A stretch of 64,000 bases of DNA from Sphingosinicella humi (GCF_003129465.1 NZ_QFFF01000001.1:744001-808000), one strand, 5' to 3'. Counted from the first letter of the stretch, positions 16,944 to 26,493 are shown. A program made the numbers and translations. The notes: a model not told the origin generated them from the letters alone.

Positions 16944-17852
16944 TCAGCGCACAGTCGCCTTGAGATTTCGGATAAATTTGTCGTGATCAATCGCGAAGTT
17001 GCCAGTTACTCTGGCCCCATTCCGTACGTTGCGTACGACCGTCGCTCCGATCGTCACCACGCTTTTCTCGCCAATCTGCAAACCGTTGGAGACAGTGGAA
17101 TTGGGCCCGAGATAGGCTCCCGCCGCTAAATCGACCCGTCCCGACAACATCGAGCAGGCGGTCATCTTGCACCCCGCTTCCAACTCACAATCATGCGCTA
17201 CATGAACCAGATTGTCGAAAGAGCAATCGTCCCCGATCCGAGTAAATACCGGATAAATGCTGCGGGCCACGGCGCTATTACTACAGAAAACCACATTGTT
17301 CCCGATCCATACGCCGCCCGCATGAGCCTGTAGCCGATTACGGCCACCGATGGGGGCAATTTCATAGGCTTCGCTGCCAATGACCGTGCCGGCGCCTATC
17401 CGGCATCCCGAGCCGATGATAGAGCGCTCTTGGACCACTGCATTCGGGCCGACCCAGCTTCCCGGTCCGATCCGAACGTTACGCGGATCGATGTAGGCGC
17501 GCGGATGCACGAACGCATCCGGAGCGATCACAGTGTCGAAATCGCTCCAGAAGTAGCCGCTTCGCCCGCATAGTTCCCGGTGGACGTAATAGGCTGCTGC
17601 GATCGGATCGCTGGAAATGGCACAGCCTACATCGGGCGGAACGTCGTCGACCAGATCAGCAGGGCAAATAAAGCCGACGATACCGGAACAAGATGCGGCC
17701 TCCCGAATATGGCGGCGGTCGGTGATAGGTACCAACCGGCATTCGACGCGCGTCGGGACTTTGCCTATTGTATAGAAATCAATGTCGCGTGCAATTTCGT
17801 CAAAGTACGTGGCGAACTCGCGGAGTCTAGCGCGCTTATCGATATTGAACAT
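16944..17852 (-). CDS. LpxD-like hexapeptide-repeat N-acyltransferase (probable WbpD role)
   Basis: This 302-residue protein has an N-terminal domain resembling the uridine-binding domain of LpxD (about 1-100) and a left-handed beta-helix of hexapeptide repeats (about 105-265, e.g. VRIGPGSWVGPNAVV, RIGAGTVIGSEAYEI). The catalytic histidine candidate lies in FDNLVHVAHDCE. LpxD itself transfers 3-hydroxyacyl chains to a UDP-glucosamine; ordinary WbpD is a shorter acetyltransferase of about 190 residues. Its place between the aminotransferase and dehydrogenase genes of a diamino-uronate pathway suggests that it acylates the 3-amino group. Whether it transfers acetyl or a longer acyl group is open. 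It lies 22 bases downstream of the WbpB-like gene in the same operon. Confidence 0.82.
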   Translation of the reverse strand: MFNIDKRARLREFATYFDEIARDIDFYTIGKVPTRVECRLVPITDRRHIREAASCSGIVGFICPADLVDDVPPDVGCAISSDPIAAAYYVHRELCGRSGYFWSDFDTVIAPDAFVHPRAYIDPRNVRIGPGSWVGPNAVVQERSIIGSGCRIGAGTVIGSEAYEIAPIGGRNRLQAHAGGVWIGNNVVFCSNSAVARSIYPVFTRIGDDCSFDNLVHVAHDCELEAGCKMTACSMLSGRVDLAAGAYLGPNSTVSNGLQIGEKSVVTIGATVVRNVRNGARVTGNFAIDHDKFIRNLKATVR

Positions 17853-17873
17853 GGTGAATCTCCCGTGCCGTCG

Positions 17874-18860
17874 CTAGGCGACCGGCCGCATCTGCATCAG
17901 GTCTCGACGGGCCCGGTCGAGTACCTTGAGCACACGCAGGCCTTCCTCGCCATCCGTCCGCGGCGTAACACCTGACACAATGCTCATTATGAAGTGCTCA
18001 CATTCGCTTCGAAGTGGCTCCGCTCTAGGCACCATCACGAACTCAGCCTCAGCCTTATCCGGAACAGGCACTGGTCCGTTGCAGTCGATGCGATGGCGGT
18101 ACAGTGCGAGCCGCCGGCCCCATTCGGGCTCGCTATCCTCAAACACGGCCATCGCCTCGTCGCCTACAACGACAAGTCTCTGTTCCTTGAAGGGATGCGC
18201 CCAACTAACCTGAATGTGCCCAGAAAGGCCCGACGGGAAGCCGAGCTGGCAGGTGCACCAGTCCACAATACCGTCCGTGACAAAGGATGCACCTTGGGCG
18301 GAGACACGATCCGGCATGGCGTCCGCTAGGGCTAGCACCATCGAAAGATCGTGAGGCGCGAACGACCAGAGCACGTCCTCTTCGGTACGAAATTTACCGA
18401 GGCTCAGCCGGTTCGAGTATATGTAGCGCAACCGGCCCAGTGCGCCACTCTCAACGAGTTTTTGGAGCGCAAGAAAAATTGGATGGTAGCGCAGCAGATG
18501 CCCGACCATCAGCACGCGATCGGTCGCAGCAGCCGCAGCAACCACCCGCTCGGCATCATCCGGAGTGAGCGCCAAGGGCTTTTCTATGAAGACATGCTTG
18601 CCCGCCGCAATCGCGCGGAGCGCCAACGAGGAGTGACTCACCGCTGGTGTCGCTAAGGAAATCCCGTCAATCATAGGATCAGCGAGTACTTCCTCAAGAC
18701 TGCGGACGGGCGCCGCGGTCGCCGCCGAAATCCGCTCAGCCACTGCAGGATCTCCGTCGACTACGCCGACGAGCACCCCTAGCTCAGCAAAATTACGTGC
18801 GAGATTACGACCCCAATAGCCGCATCCGACCTGGGCGATGGCCACCCTATCGCCCCTCAT
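17874..18860 (-). CDS. Gfo/Idh/MocA oxidoreductase (WbpB-like)
   Basis: This 328-residue NAD(P)-dependent dehydrogenase has the Rossmann motif [14 protein letters not shown] at its N-terminus, the EKP triad in [11 protein letters not shown], and the C-terminal alpha/beta domain with [13 protein letters not shown] carrying the catalytic histidine. In the WbpA-B-E-D route, WbpB oxidises C3 of UDP-GlcNAcA to the 3-keto form. The start ATG 18860 overlaps the upstream stop as ATGA, which signals translational coupling with the WbpA-like gene. The family is broad, so the assignment depends mainly on the neighbours, which supply the preceding and following steps. Confidence 0.87.
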   Translation of the reverse strand: MRGDRVAIAQVGCGYWGRNLARNFAELGVLVGVVDGDPAVAERISAATAAPVRSLEEVLADPMIDGISLATPAVSHSSLALRAIAAGKHVFIEKPLALTPDDAERVVAAAAATDRVLMVGHLLRYHPIFLALQKLVESGALGRLRYIYSNRLSLGKFRTEEDVLWSFAPHDLSMVLALADAMPDRVSAQGASFVTDGIVDWCTCQLGFPSGLSGHIQVSWAHPFKEQRLVVVGDEAMAVFEDSEPEWGRRLALYRHRIDCNGPVPVPDKAEAEFVMVPRAEPLRSECEHFIMSIVSGVTPRTDGEEGLRVLKVLDRARRDLMQMRPVA

Positions 18861-20179
18861 GCGCACACGACGTTCAGATTGTCGCCACGATATCGGCCGC
18901 GAGTGTCCACGATCAGTGGGGCATGCTCAAGGAGCATGTCATAATCAAACGCAGCATGATGGGTAGCTAGGAGCACACAATCGTAGCTTTTGAGCGTTTC
19001 AGGATCTAGAGAAACGCTAGTCATCGTAAAGTGGTGTTCGCGCGTCTCGGGAAATACAGGAATATGGGGATCGCTGTAAGATAACTCAGCTCCAAGATCA
19101 CGCAGCTTTTCCATGATGATGACCGACGGCGACTCGCGCATGTCGTCAACATCCGGCTTGTACGCGATACCCAACACCAGTACTCGCGCACCCTTGATAC
19201 ATTTAAACCGATCATTGAGCGCCATTGCAATCTTGTGCACAACGAAGTCAGGCATGGCGCCGTTCACCTCGCCGGCAAGCTCAATGAAGCGCGTGTTGAT
19301 CCCGTATTCCCGCGCCTTCCATGTCAGATAAAATGGATCGATGGGAATGCAGTGACCGCCGAGGCCAGGTCCAGGATAATAGGGTACGAAACCGAAGGGC
19401 TTAGTCGCCGCAGCATCGATAACATCGTGGATATCAATGCCCATCCGGTCGGCCACGATCTTCATCTCGTTCACCAAACCTATGTTCACCGCCCGCTGAA
19501 TATTCTCGAGTAGCTTAGCCAGTTCGGCAACTTTGGTCGACGATACAGGCACGATCGTGTTGATCGCCGCCTCATAGCAGGCAACCCCCACTTCGGTGCA
19601 TACAGGCGTTACGCCGCCCAAGAGCTTCGGGATGGTGCGCGTGGAATAGTCCTTGCGGCCCGGATCCTCCCGCTCCGGGGAATACGCTACGAATATCGTC
19701 TCGCCAGGAACCAGCCCCCGCCGATGGACGACGGGCAATACCTCGTCGTCGATTGTACCGGGGAAGGTAGTACTCTCAAGTGCTATGAATTGGCCTTCCC
19801 GCAGATGAGGTTCGATCGATGCCATGGTCGCACGAATGTACGACATGTCCGGTTCACGATTGCGGTTCAGCGGCGTAGGCACACAGATAATGAGGCAATC
19901 AGCCTCGGCGACGCGGGCATAGTCCGTGGTCGCCTCAAATCCGGACGAAAGCGCGCTAGCAACGCGATCAGCGCCGATATGTTCGATCGTGCTTTGACCC
20001 GAATTAAGTAGGTCCACGACACGCCGGTTGACGTCGAAACCGAGCACCTTTTGCCCGCCCTCGACAAAACAAAATGCAAGCGGCTGGCCGACATAGCCAA
20101 GTCCTACAATGCCAATGGTCGCTTGGCGCGACCGATACCGCTCGACCGCGGATTGATGCTGCGAGTTTTGGATACCCAT
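18857..20179 (-). CDS. UDP-N-acetyl-D-glucosamine 6-dehydrogenase (WbpA-like)
   Basis: This 440-residue UDP-sugar dehydrogenase has the NAD-binding motif [14 protein letters not shown] (about 22-36), [20 protein letters not shown], and the catalytic cysteine in [16 protein letters not shown]. The last third has [12 protein letters not shown] for UDP binding. It oxidises C6 of UDP-GlcNAc to UDP-GlcNAcA in two NAD-dependent steps. The EREDPG motif ([12 protein letters not shown]) belongs to the WbpA/TviB/WbpO group rather than to UDP-glucose dehydrogenase. It starts the WbpA-B-D-E row. A second, WecC-type dehydrogenase is encoded at 33055-34317, so the locus makes two uronic acids. Confidence 0.92.
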   Translation of the reverse strand: MGIQNSQHQSAVERYRSRQATIGIVGLGYVGQPLAFCFVEGGQKVLGFDVNRRVVDLLNSGQSTIEHIGADRVASALSSGFEATTDYARVAEADCLIICVPTPLNRNREPDMSYIRATMASIEPHLREGQFIALESTTFPGTIDDEVLPVVHRRGLVPGETIFVAYSPEREDPGRKDYSTRTIPKLLGGVTPVCTEVGVACYEAAINTIVPVSSTKVAELAKLLENIQRAVNIGLVNEMKIVADRMGIDIHDVIDAAATKPFGFVPYYPGPGLGGHCIPIDPFYLTWKAREYGINTRFIELAGEVNGAMPDFVVHKIAMALNDRFKCIKGARVLVLGIAYKPDVDDMRESPSVIIMEKLRDLGAELSYSDPHIPVFPETREHHFTMTSVSLDPETLKSYDCVLLATHHAAFDYDMLLEHAPLIVDTRGRYRGDNLNVVCA

Positions 20180-20305
20180 AAATCCTGGGACATACAGACG
20201 TTACGGGAGCGGGCTCTATCGACTCGGCCGCACGCAGACAACCCTATTTCCATCTCATGCCGCGATGGTCGGCGCTCCGTCGAGGAGCGCCATCGCTGCG
20301 CCTTG

Positions 20306-21802
20306 TTACTTTTCCACCGGCAGCGCGTGTTCATTACGGAAGTTCACCCTTACTCCGGAGCGGAACTGCCCGTCCGCGACCGTCGGAGTTCCGTCGATCG
20401 TCCCAATGCTCCAGTGGTTCTGCGAGTGTTCGGGATCATAGATAATATACTGGAGTGGTGTGCCCGCACCGTTATGACGGTAGCGGATGGTGCCCACTCT
20501 CATGGATGCGGACACATCATTGCCGAACGCAGGATGGTAGCGAAGCGCGCTAGCAGCGCCACTCATGCTGCCAGAATCTATGTTAATCACCTGCACCGCC
20601 AACATTGCCGCCCCCCCCGTTGTTATGGCTTCCCTTCGCTGACCCTTTACGGTGATGGATTTCGCGCTCAGCGAAGCATTGGCTACAACGATCGGCCTGT
20701 CCCCTCCTGTGACTTCAATTCGATCACATGACAGGGCACCTGATAATATGGCGATCCCGAACTCGCCTCCGCACGAGACTTCAACGCTTTGAACGTGATT
20801 AGACCCAACGGGTACGGCGGCCGTCTGGGCTGATTGGATGATTGCCGCATCGGCGGAGGCTCCAGTATCTTGGAAATCACCCGTCAGAGGACCAAACAAG
20901 TTACCGTCGACACTGAAGTCCTCGTCGGTGTCGTAGCGCTCAATATAATAACCAAACGCAAAGCCCTGACCGGTCGCAGTAGAAAACTCGCAATTTCGCG
21001 CGGACCGCACGGCAATCAATGCAGACTCTCCTGAGCCGGGAAATGCGGTAGCATGGATAGGCCCGACGGTGCACCCTTCATTGTCGATCGCGCGGTTGTT
21101 TCGATCGTAGCCCACGGAGCAGTATAGGACCGGCTTGTAATTCGAGCGGGAACTAATTCGCCCGAAATGCGAATTTCGGCAGCCGACCAGCACAAGAGCG
21201 CTTCCAGCAGTTCCATTTGATCCAAATGGTTGTCGTCCCTTCATCATTGTCGCGTCGATATCTCCGAATATCCCATCGTCACACCACAGCGCGAACATTC
21301 CGATGGCCAGCTGCTTAAACGTGAAATGCGCCTCTGATCGGACGCGTTCACAGGAATCGATGACAATACCGGCCAACTCGCTTTCGGAGCCTGTGCTTAC
21401 GCCAGAGAAATATGCCTTGCCAGATAGCTGCAAGTCGGGGACGTCCTGAAAAAGGAAGCCCATCGGCCCAACGGCACCATTGGATATCGCCGCCTTGGGG
21501 CTGCCTTCGATTTCGAATAGAGCATCTAGAAACCGGAAACGGACCGGCTTTTTCACGATGACGGTTTGACTCAGGCGATGCGTTCCAGAGAACGTGACGA
21601 CGCCTCGAGTGCGTGAAGACCAATCGACCGCCGCCTCAAGGGCTGCAGTGAAATCCGAAGCGCTGCTCTCAAGAAAAGTCTCGAACGCGCGGGTTACCGA
21701 ATATTCCGCACCGAAGGCATTCTGATCGCCGCCGAGCAGTGACAATGCTGACACTGCGCCGAGAAAACTAACCAACCGGCGCCGAGAGACTGCTAGGGTC
21801 AT
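20306..21802 (-). CDS. Exported right-handed beta-helix-like protein of unknown function
   Basis: The protein has 498 residues. A twin-arginine-like leader (SRRRLVSFLGAVSALSLLGG) opens it. The rest is a long series of short beta-rich segments with the spacing of a parallel beta-helix (GVVTFSGTHRLSQTVIV at about 67-83, LQLSGKAYFSGV, GIVIDSCERV and others). Such folds are common in pectate-lyase-like and polysaccharide-processing proteins. No catalytic motif is recognisable to me. It sits inside the sugar-nucleotide operon, between the bi-domain oxidoreductase and WbpA-like genes, so it most likely binds, trims or modifies the polymer outside the cytoplasm. Confidence 0.7.
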   Translation of the reverse strand: MTLAVSRRRLVSFLGAVSALSLLGGDQNAFGAEYSVTRAFETFLESSASDFTAALEAAVDWSSRTRGVVTFSGTHRLSQTVIVKKPVRFRFLDALFEIEGSPKAAISNGAVGPMGFLFQDVPDLQLSGKAYFSGVSTGSESELAGIVIDSCERVRSEAHFTFKQLAIGMFALWCDDGIFGDIDATMMKGRQPFGSNGTAGSALVLVGCRNSHFGRISSRSNYKPVLYCSVGYDRNNRAIDNEGCTVGPIHATAFPGSGESALIAVRSARNCEFSTATGQGFAFGYYIERYDTDEDFSVDGNLFGPLTGDFQDTGASADAAIIQSAQTAAVPVGSNHVQSVEVSCGGEFGIAILSGALSCDRIEVTGGDRPIVVANASLSAKSITVKGQRREAITTGGAAMLAVQVINIDSGSMSGAASALRYHPAFGNDVSASMRVGTIRYRHNGAGTPLQYIIYDPEHSQNHWSIGTIDGTPTVADGQFRSGVRVNFRNEHALPVEK

Positions 21803-21830
21803 CGCTTACCTCAGCACCGCAGTTTCTGCC

Positions 21831-23960
21831 TTATTCCTGCCTGCGCAGCAAGTTCGCGGCTTGAATGGTGACTTGAGTCACCTCATCGAGCTCGGGGAAT
21901 GAAATGGGGGACTCGCCCCCCTGTTCCACGGCAGCCAAAAAAGCCTTGGCGCAAGCATCCTGCCCCTTGTCCTGGCGCCAGAGTCTCTGCCGCCGGAAAC
22001 GAGGCCAATTGTATCCGCGGAGCCGGATGAAGTTATCCAGTTGAAGCGTTCGACCCGCCGAAAAGACCTCTATTCGCTCCTTCGGGAACGACACCCCACC
22101 ATTGGCAAGATAATGGACCGTTCCAAAGGATCCGTCCGCAAATCCGAGCGTGATTACCGCTTTGTCCTCGGTAACGGATACAGCGTCGGAATCACCCATC
22201 CGCCGCGCTGTTACCGAGGTGATCGGCGCCCCGACCAGAAAACGCATCAGGTCGATGTGGTGGCACGCTTCACCAATGATGCGTCCGCCCCCGACCGCCG
22301 GATCCTGCGTCCAGTGGTCAGAGGGAATGTTCCCCGCGTTCATCACCATGATTATCGATTTTGGTTCGCCTGTCGAATCGAGTAGGCGCTTCATCGTTCT
22401 TACGAGCGGCGCGAAGCGACGATTAAACCCGACCATTAGCAGCCGCCCCCCCGCGAGTTGGGCTTCGCGGATCGCCGCTAGTTCGTCGAGCGTCAACGCG
22501 AGCGGCTTTTCGACAAAGACGTGCTTGCCTGCGTTAAGCGCTTCGACGGTGAGGCTCGCATGACTGTCATGACGGGTGGCAATGACGATAGTGTTCACTT
22601 CCGTGTCGGCTAGCAAAGCTCCTGTGTCGGACGTCGCGCGATCAAAGCCGAGCCGCCTCCCCTGCACAACGCTGCTGACACCACCGGCGGATGCAACGCT
22701 ATGCAATGCTGCACCGGCATTTCGAAAAGCCGGAATCAGCATACGGGACGCGTAGTTGCCGGCACCGATGAAGCCCACAATGGGCGTGTTAGCGTGAGGG
22801 GTCGGGGACGGTTCTCGTAGTTGTACGGAACGACCATGGCGATCATCGATTGGATGGTCGTAGGTTAGCAGGATCCCGAGCGCGCGTTTATCTTGCGTGA
22901 GCACGGAATAAGCCGAAGCCGCATCCTCGAACGCGTAGCGGTGAGAGATGAGTGGCATCACCCGTAGGCGTCCCGACGCCATCATGTCCACTACCGCTTC
23001 GAAATTGCGCTGCTCCGACCAGCGTACGAAGCCTACCGGATAGTCCTGCCCATGCTCTTCGTAGCTGGGATCATAACGGCCAGGACCATATGAACATGAG
23101 ACTTGGAAACTTAATTCCTTTTCGTAGAAATCAGCACGGTTGAGCGTGAGACCCGTGACGCCGACCAGCACGATGCGCCCACGCTTGCGCGACATTCGCG
23201 CAGCCTCGCTCACCGGTTCAGAGGATTTGGTAGAGGCGGTTATAATCACGCCGTCGACCCCGATGCCGCGGCTCAACGTCATTCCGGCAGCGATCGGATC
23301 CTCGCCTTCGGCTGGATTGCACGTCATAGCGCCAAAAACTCGGGCCAAGGCAAGCTTGTCGTTATCGAAATCAATCGCGAGAACGCGGCACCCGTGCGCC
23401 AGCAGAAGCTGAATCGTCAAAAGCCCGATTAGCCCGGCGCCAGTCACTACAAACGCCTCACCCAGAGTCGGTTGGGCCAGCCTGATACCCTGCAGACCTA
23501 TGCTCGCGACGACTGTGAACGCGGCCTCCTCGTCGCTAACGCTGTCTGGAATGCGAGCGCATAGGTTCTTCGGCACGCTGACCACATCGGCGTGCGGACC
23601 GTTCGAAACAACACGGTCACCAGGCTTGAAGCCGGCAACGCCTGCACCGGTCTCGGCCACTCGTCCAACATTGCAGTAACCGAGTGGAAGCGGCTGCGAC
23701 AATTTGGATCGCACCGCGTCAACAGTCGTCATCACGCCGTCGGCACGAGCCTTTGCTAGCACCTGCGCGACCTTTTCCGGCTGCTGGCGTGCCTTTGCAA
23801 ACAAGCCGGCTTTTCCAAAATCGACCAACATTCTTTCGGTGCCGGACGAGATCAGAGACTTGGTCGTATCGATCAGAACATGGTTTGGGCGGGCCTGTGG
23901 CGCCGGCGCCATAACAAGCTCCGACTGCCCCGACTGGAGATTCTGAAGAATTTGTTTCAT
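21831..23960 (-). CDS. Bi-domain oxidoreductase: MDR-type dehydrogenase fused to Gfo/Idh/MocA dehydrogenase
   Basis: This 709-residue fusion has an N-terminal medium-chain alcohol-dehydrogenase-like half (about 1-365) with PLGYCNVGRV, FKPGDRVVSNG and the Rossmann strand AFVVTGAGLIGLLTIQLL. A Gfo/Idh/MocA half (about 390-709) follows, with VGFIGAGNYASRMLI, the EKP motif in KHVFVEKPLALT and the catalytic segment GEACHHIDLMRFL. The usual zinc-binding cysteines and histidine of classical alcohol dehydrogenases are not evident. The same fusion is recurrent in polysaccharide loci that also carry a heparinase II/III-like gene, as here (35923-37587). Its substrate is not established; a sugar or sugar-nucleotide oxidation/reduction is likely. 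Confidence 0.88.
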   Translation of the reverse strand: MKQILQNLQSGQSELVMAPAPQARPNHVLIDTTKSLISSGTERMLVDFGKAGLFAKARQQPEKVAQVLAKARADGVMTTVDAVRSKLSQPLPLGYCNVGRVAETGAGVAGFKPGDRVVSNGPHADVVSVPKNLCARIPDSVSDEEAAFTVVASIGLQGIRLAQPTLGEAFVVTGAGLIGLLTIQLLLAHGCRVLAIDFDNDKLALARVFGAMTCNPAEGEDPIAAGMTLSRGIGVDGVIITASTKSSEPVSEAARMSRKRGRIVLVGVTGLTLNRADFYEKELSFQVSCSYGPGRYDPSYEEHGQDYPVGFVRWSEQRNFEAVVDMMASGRLRVMPLISHRYAFEDAASAYSVLTQDKRALGILLTYDHPIDDRHGRSVQLREPSPTPHANTPIVGFIGAGNYASRMLIPAFRNAGAALHSVASAGGVSSVVQGRRLGFDRATSDTGALLADTEVNTIVIATRHDSHASLTVEALNAGKHVFVEKPLALTLDELAAIREAQLAGGRLLMVGFNRRFAPLVRTMKRLLDSTGEPKSIIMVMNAGNIPSDHWTQDPAVGGGRIIGEACHHIDLMRFLVGAPITSVTARRMGDSDAVSVTEDKAVITLGFADGSFGTVHYLANGGVSFPKERIEVFSAGRTLQLDNFIRLRGYNWPRFRRQRLWRQDKGQDACAKAFLAAVEQGGESPISFPELDEVTQVTIQAANLLRRQE

Positions 23961-23992
23961 GTCGACTGCGATGTGCCTGCTCGGTTAGCGCG

Positions 23993-24733
23993 TCAGGGAC
24001 GAGCGTACGAAATAAGGACGGCGCGATAAACGCCGGTAAAGACGAACAGGCTTCCTGCAGCCGCGCCCACAATTCCTACTGTGTCGATCAACTGTTTCAT
24101 GTCTCCAACCGAACCTGCTCCCCCGAGGATTGTAAGGGGAATTGAAATGGCGTCGCGCACTGAACTCGCGAGTTCGATATCATAACCCTGCATCATGCCA
24201 TCACGATCGATTGAGTTGATGACGGCCTCCCCCGCGCCAAGCCGCTCAACCTCTTGAAGAAACTCTATCGGCTTCAATTTGGTCTTGTGGCGGCCGTTGT
24301 GGGTGTAAACATAGTAGCGTCCGAGCAGCCCGGCCTTACGTACATCGGTTGTCACTACAACGCTTTGCCGACCGATCGCGTCCGCCATTTCGCGCACGAG
24401 TTCGGGACGCGCTACCGCGGCGCTGCTGATTGAAATCTTCTCGAAGCCGAGTTTTAGTATTCGTGAAGCTTGGTCAGCACTCGAGACACCTCCCCCGTAG
24501 CACAGCGGCATGCGACTCTCCGCTGCGATGCTCTTTAGGAGATCATAGTCTGGCTCACGCCCCTGCGCGCTTGCATCAATGTCGAAGATAACGAGTTCGT
24601 CAACTTCCTTCTCATTGAAAATCCTGACCGCGTTGATCGGATCTCCAACGTATTTTTCGCCCGCAAACTGACGCGTTTTGACCAGACCCCCGCCCCGCAA
24701 CAACAGTGATGGCACGATACGCGAACGCAGCAT
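23993..24733 (-). CDS. HisF2-like synthase subunit of an acetamidino-modification system
   Basis: This 246-residue TIM-barrel protein aligns with HisF (RIVPSLLLRGGGLVKT, DELVIFDIDAS, PLCYGGGVSS, INSIDRDGMMQGYD, ILGGAGS). The first catalytic aspartate of HisF (CLDV) is replaced (SLLL), while the second (TTDVRK) is kept. That pattern fits the HisF2 group, which works with a HisH2 glutaminase and WbpG to make acetamidino sugars rather than histidine. Its start overlaps the HisH2-like stop (TGATG), so the two subunits are translationally coupled. No other histidine gene is present nearby. Confidence 0.88.
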   Translation of the reverse strand: MLRSRIVPSLLLRGGGLVKTRQFAGEKYVGDPINAVRIFNEKEVDELVIFDIDASAQGREPDYDLLKSIAAESRMPLCYGGGVSSADQASRILKLGFEKISISSAAVARPELVREMADAIGRQSVVVTTDVRKAGLLGRYYVYTHNGRHKTKLKPIEFLQEVERLGAGEAVINSIDRDGMMQGYDIELASSVRDAISIPLTILGGAGSVGDMKQLIDTVGIVGAAAGSLFVFTGVYRAVLISYARP

Positions 24734-25347
24734 CAGGCTAGTTCCGCAAAGTTTCTGAGGATGCGGACGCCATTGGAATGACTCTTTTCAGGATGAAACT
24801 GAACTCCGAAAATGTTGCCTCGCTCGACGGCGCAAGGGAACGTATTTCCATAATCGACATGCGCAACTACCTCGCTCCCGACCGAAGCATCAAAGTAATA
24901 GCTGTGCAGAAAGTAAAAGCCGTGGCGAGAATCGATGCCGTGGAACAGCGGCGATCGTTCACAGCCTGAGACCGAGTTCCAGCCCATATGTGGCAACTTG
25001 GGGCGCTCCAGCCCTGCGAGGTCGATCCTGCGAATCCGGCCTTGAATCCAACCCAAACCCGGGAGGTTGCCCTCCTCACTGCCTTCGGCAAGCAAATGCA
25101 TGCCCACGCAGATACCAAGTACGTGCTTGCCCTTGCCGATGACCTGCTCATTCAACGCAGCGACAATGCCGGATCGCAGCAGACTATCCATTGTGGGATC
25201 GAACGCGCCAACGCCAGGCAGAATGTAGCGGTCAGCAGCGGCGAGCTCCCGCGGAACACCCGACAGCACATGGGGGATACGCTGCCGTCGAAGAATGTTC
25301 ATGATGGCAGCGACATTGCCCGACCCATAATCAATGATTCCGATCAT
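24733..25347 (-). CDS. HisH2-like glutamine amidotransferase subunit
   Basis: This 204-residue class I glutaminase has the nucleophile in GICVGMHLLAEGS (Cys about residue 80) and the His-Glu pair in VQFHPEKSHSNG. The N-terminus IGIIDYGSGNVAAI is typical of HisH. It releases ammonia from glutamine and passes it through the HisF-like barrel. Its neighbours, a HisF2-like and a WbpG-like gene, show that the ammonia serves sugar amidination and not imidazole-glycerol-phosphate formation. It starts 6 bases after the WbpG-like stop and overlaps the HisF2-like start. Confidence 0.9.
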   Translation of the reverse strand: MIGIIDYGSGNVAAIMNILRRQRIPHVLSGVPRELAAADRYILPGVGAFDPTMDSLLRSGIVAALNEQVIGKGKHVLGICVGMHLLAEGSEEGNLPGLGWIQGRIRRIDLAGLERPKLPHMGWNSVSGCERSPLFHGIDSRHGFYFLHSYYFDASVGSEVVAHVDYGNTFPCAVERGNIFGVQFHPEKSHSNGVRILRNFAELA

Positions 25348-25353
25348 TGCCGC

Positions 25354-26493
25354 TCATCTCTTGATCGCCCGCTCGACCCCGAGCGTCTGCAATACCTTTG
25401 CGCCTAGGTCGAACATCCATTCTTGATTGCGGTAGTCGCGATAAGTTCTGCGTGGCATCTCGTGATATCGCCTCAACTCTTCGGTGCTGATGCGAAGCTT
25501 GCTAGCCATGTATTCGAAATCGTCGGCAATCGATTCCGGGTCGTACGCTGGCTTTTTCAGTTCACCCAACGCTTCGTCCCGCGTCATCTGCTTCGTCAAA
25601 ATGAGTGATGAGAACTGCACTCGTCGAGTGTCATAACCGAAGCGAGTCGGCAACCAATAGCCCTCAAAAAATTTCGTGAAACGGCTTTCGAAATGCTTCT
25701 GCGGATACGGCTTCCAACCGTATAGACTGGAGAGTGTATCTATCGCGTGCTGCTTAGTATATGGCAATAGGTCGAGCGGCTTGAACACACGAACGCCACG
25801 AAGATATCGCAGGTAAACCTTATGAAACAGAATTGAGCTAAGGGGATATGTTTTTAACGGCCTTGACCCAAAACGACGGTGAATATCTTTGATTTGCGCC
25901 ATGTCCGTTCCGTAGTACAGCCATTCTTTGGGATTGCGCACGCATTCCGTAGAGATATTCCCACCGTTCATGATATACTTTATTTTGTGCTTATGCGCGA
26001 AATGGTATAAAGTAGCAACGAAGGCATGATCTTGAGGAATGTCGAGATGCGGTACGCCTGATTTAAAGAAGGCAAGCTGGAAGTCACGCATTTCATCCCA
26101 ATTGATTACTTCCGTGTAAAGGTCCAACCCTAACTTACTAACGAGCATTTCGATGTTATTCACGGCGATGTCGCTGTTCCAGCCCCCGTCCACATGGAAC
26201 ACGAGCGGCCTTAGGCCGAATTTCTTCACGATCAGGTGCAGCATGTAGGAGCTATCAAGTCCACCCGACATCCCTAGAATCGAATCGAATTGCCTTCCCT
26301 TTCCGCTCTCCTTGATCTGTTCGATGGTCTTGGCGACCATCTGTCGCCCTTGCTCATTGGGGTGCCATTTCGGCAGCACATTTCGCTCGAAGCCGCGGCA
26401 ATGGTCGCAAACGCCGCGATCATCGAACACGATCTCGCTGTCGCTCGTGTCCATCACGCAATTGACGCAAATCTGGTACTGACGATCCGCCAT
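25354..26493 (-). CDS. N-acetyl sugar amidotransferase (WbpG-like)
   Basis: This 379-residue PP-loop ATP pyrophosphatase opens with a cysteine-rich segment (QICVNCVMD ... CDHCRGF, two CxxC pairs that could bind zinc). The PP-loop ILGMSGGLDSSYMLH follows at about residue 83. In P. aeruginosa O5, WbpG with HisH2 and HisF2 converts an N-acetyl group to an acetamidino group on the 2,3-diamino uronic acid. All three partners are adjacent here. ATG 26493 was chosen because the family begins MADRQYQIC-like. The gene is visibly richer in A+T than the genes around 1-15 kb, as expected of a transferred O-antigen cassette. Confidence 0.9.
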   Translation of the reverse strand: MADRQYQICVNCVMDTSDSEIVFDDRGVCDHCRGFERNVLPKWHPNEQGRQMVAKTIEQIKESGKGRQFDSILGMSGGLDSSYMLHLIVKKFGLRPLVFHVDGGWNSDIAVNNIEMLVSKLGLDLYTEVINWDEMRDFQLAFFKSGVPHLDIPQDHAFVATLYHFAHKHKIKYIMNGGNISTECVRNPKEWLYYGTDMAQIKDIHRRFGSRPLKTYPLSSILFHKVYLRYLRGVRVFKPLDLLPYTKQHAIDTLSSLYGWKPYPQKHFESRFTKFFEGYWLPTRFGYDTRRVQFSSLILTKQMTRDEALGELKKPAYDPESIADDFEYMASKLRISTEELRRYHEMPRRTYRDYRNQEWMFDLGAKVLQTLGVERAIKR

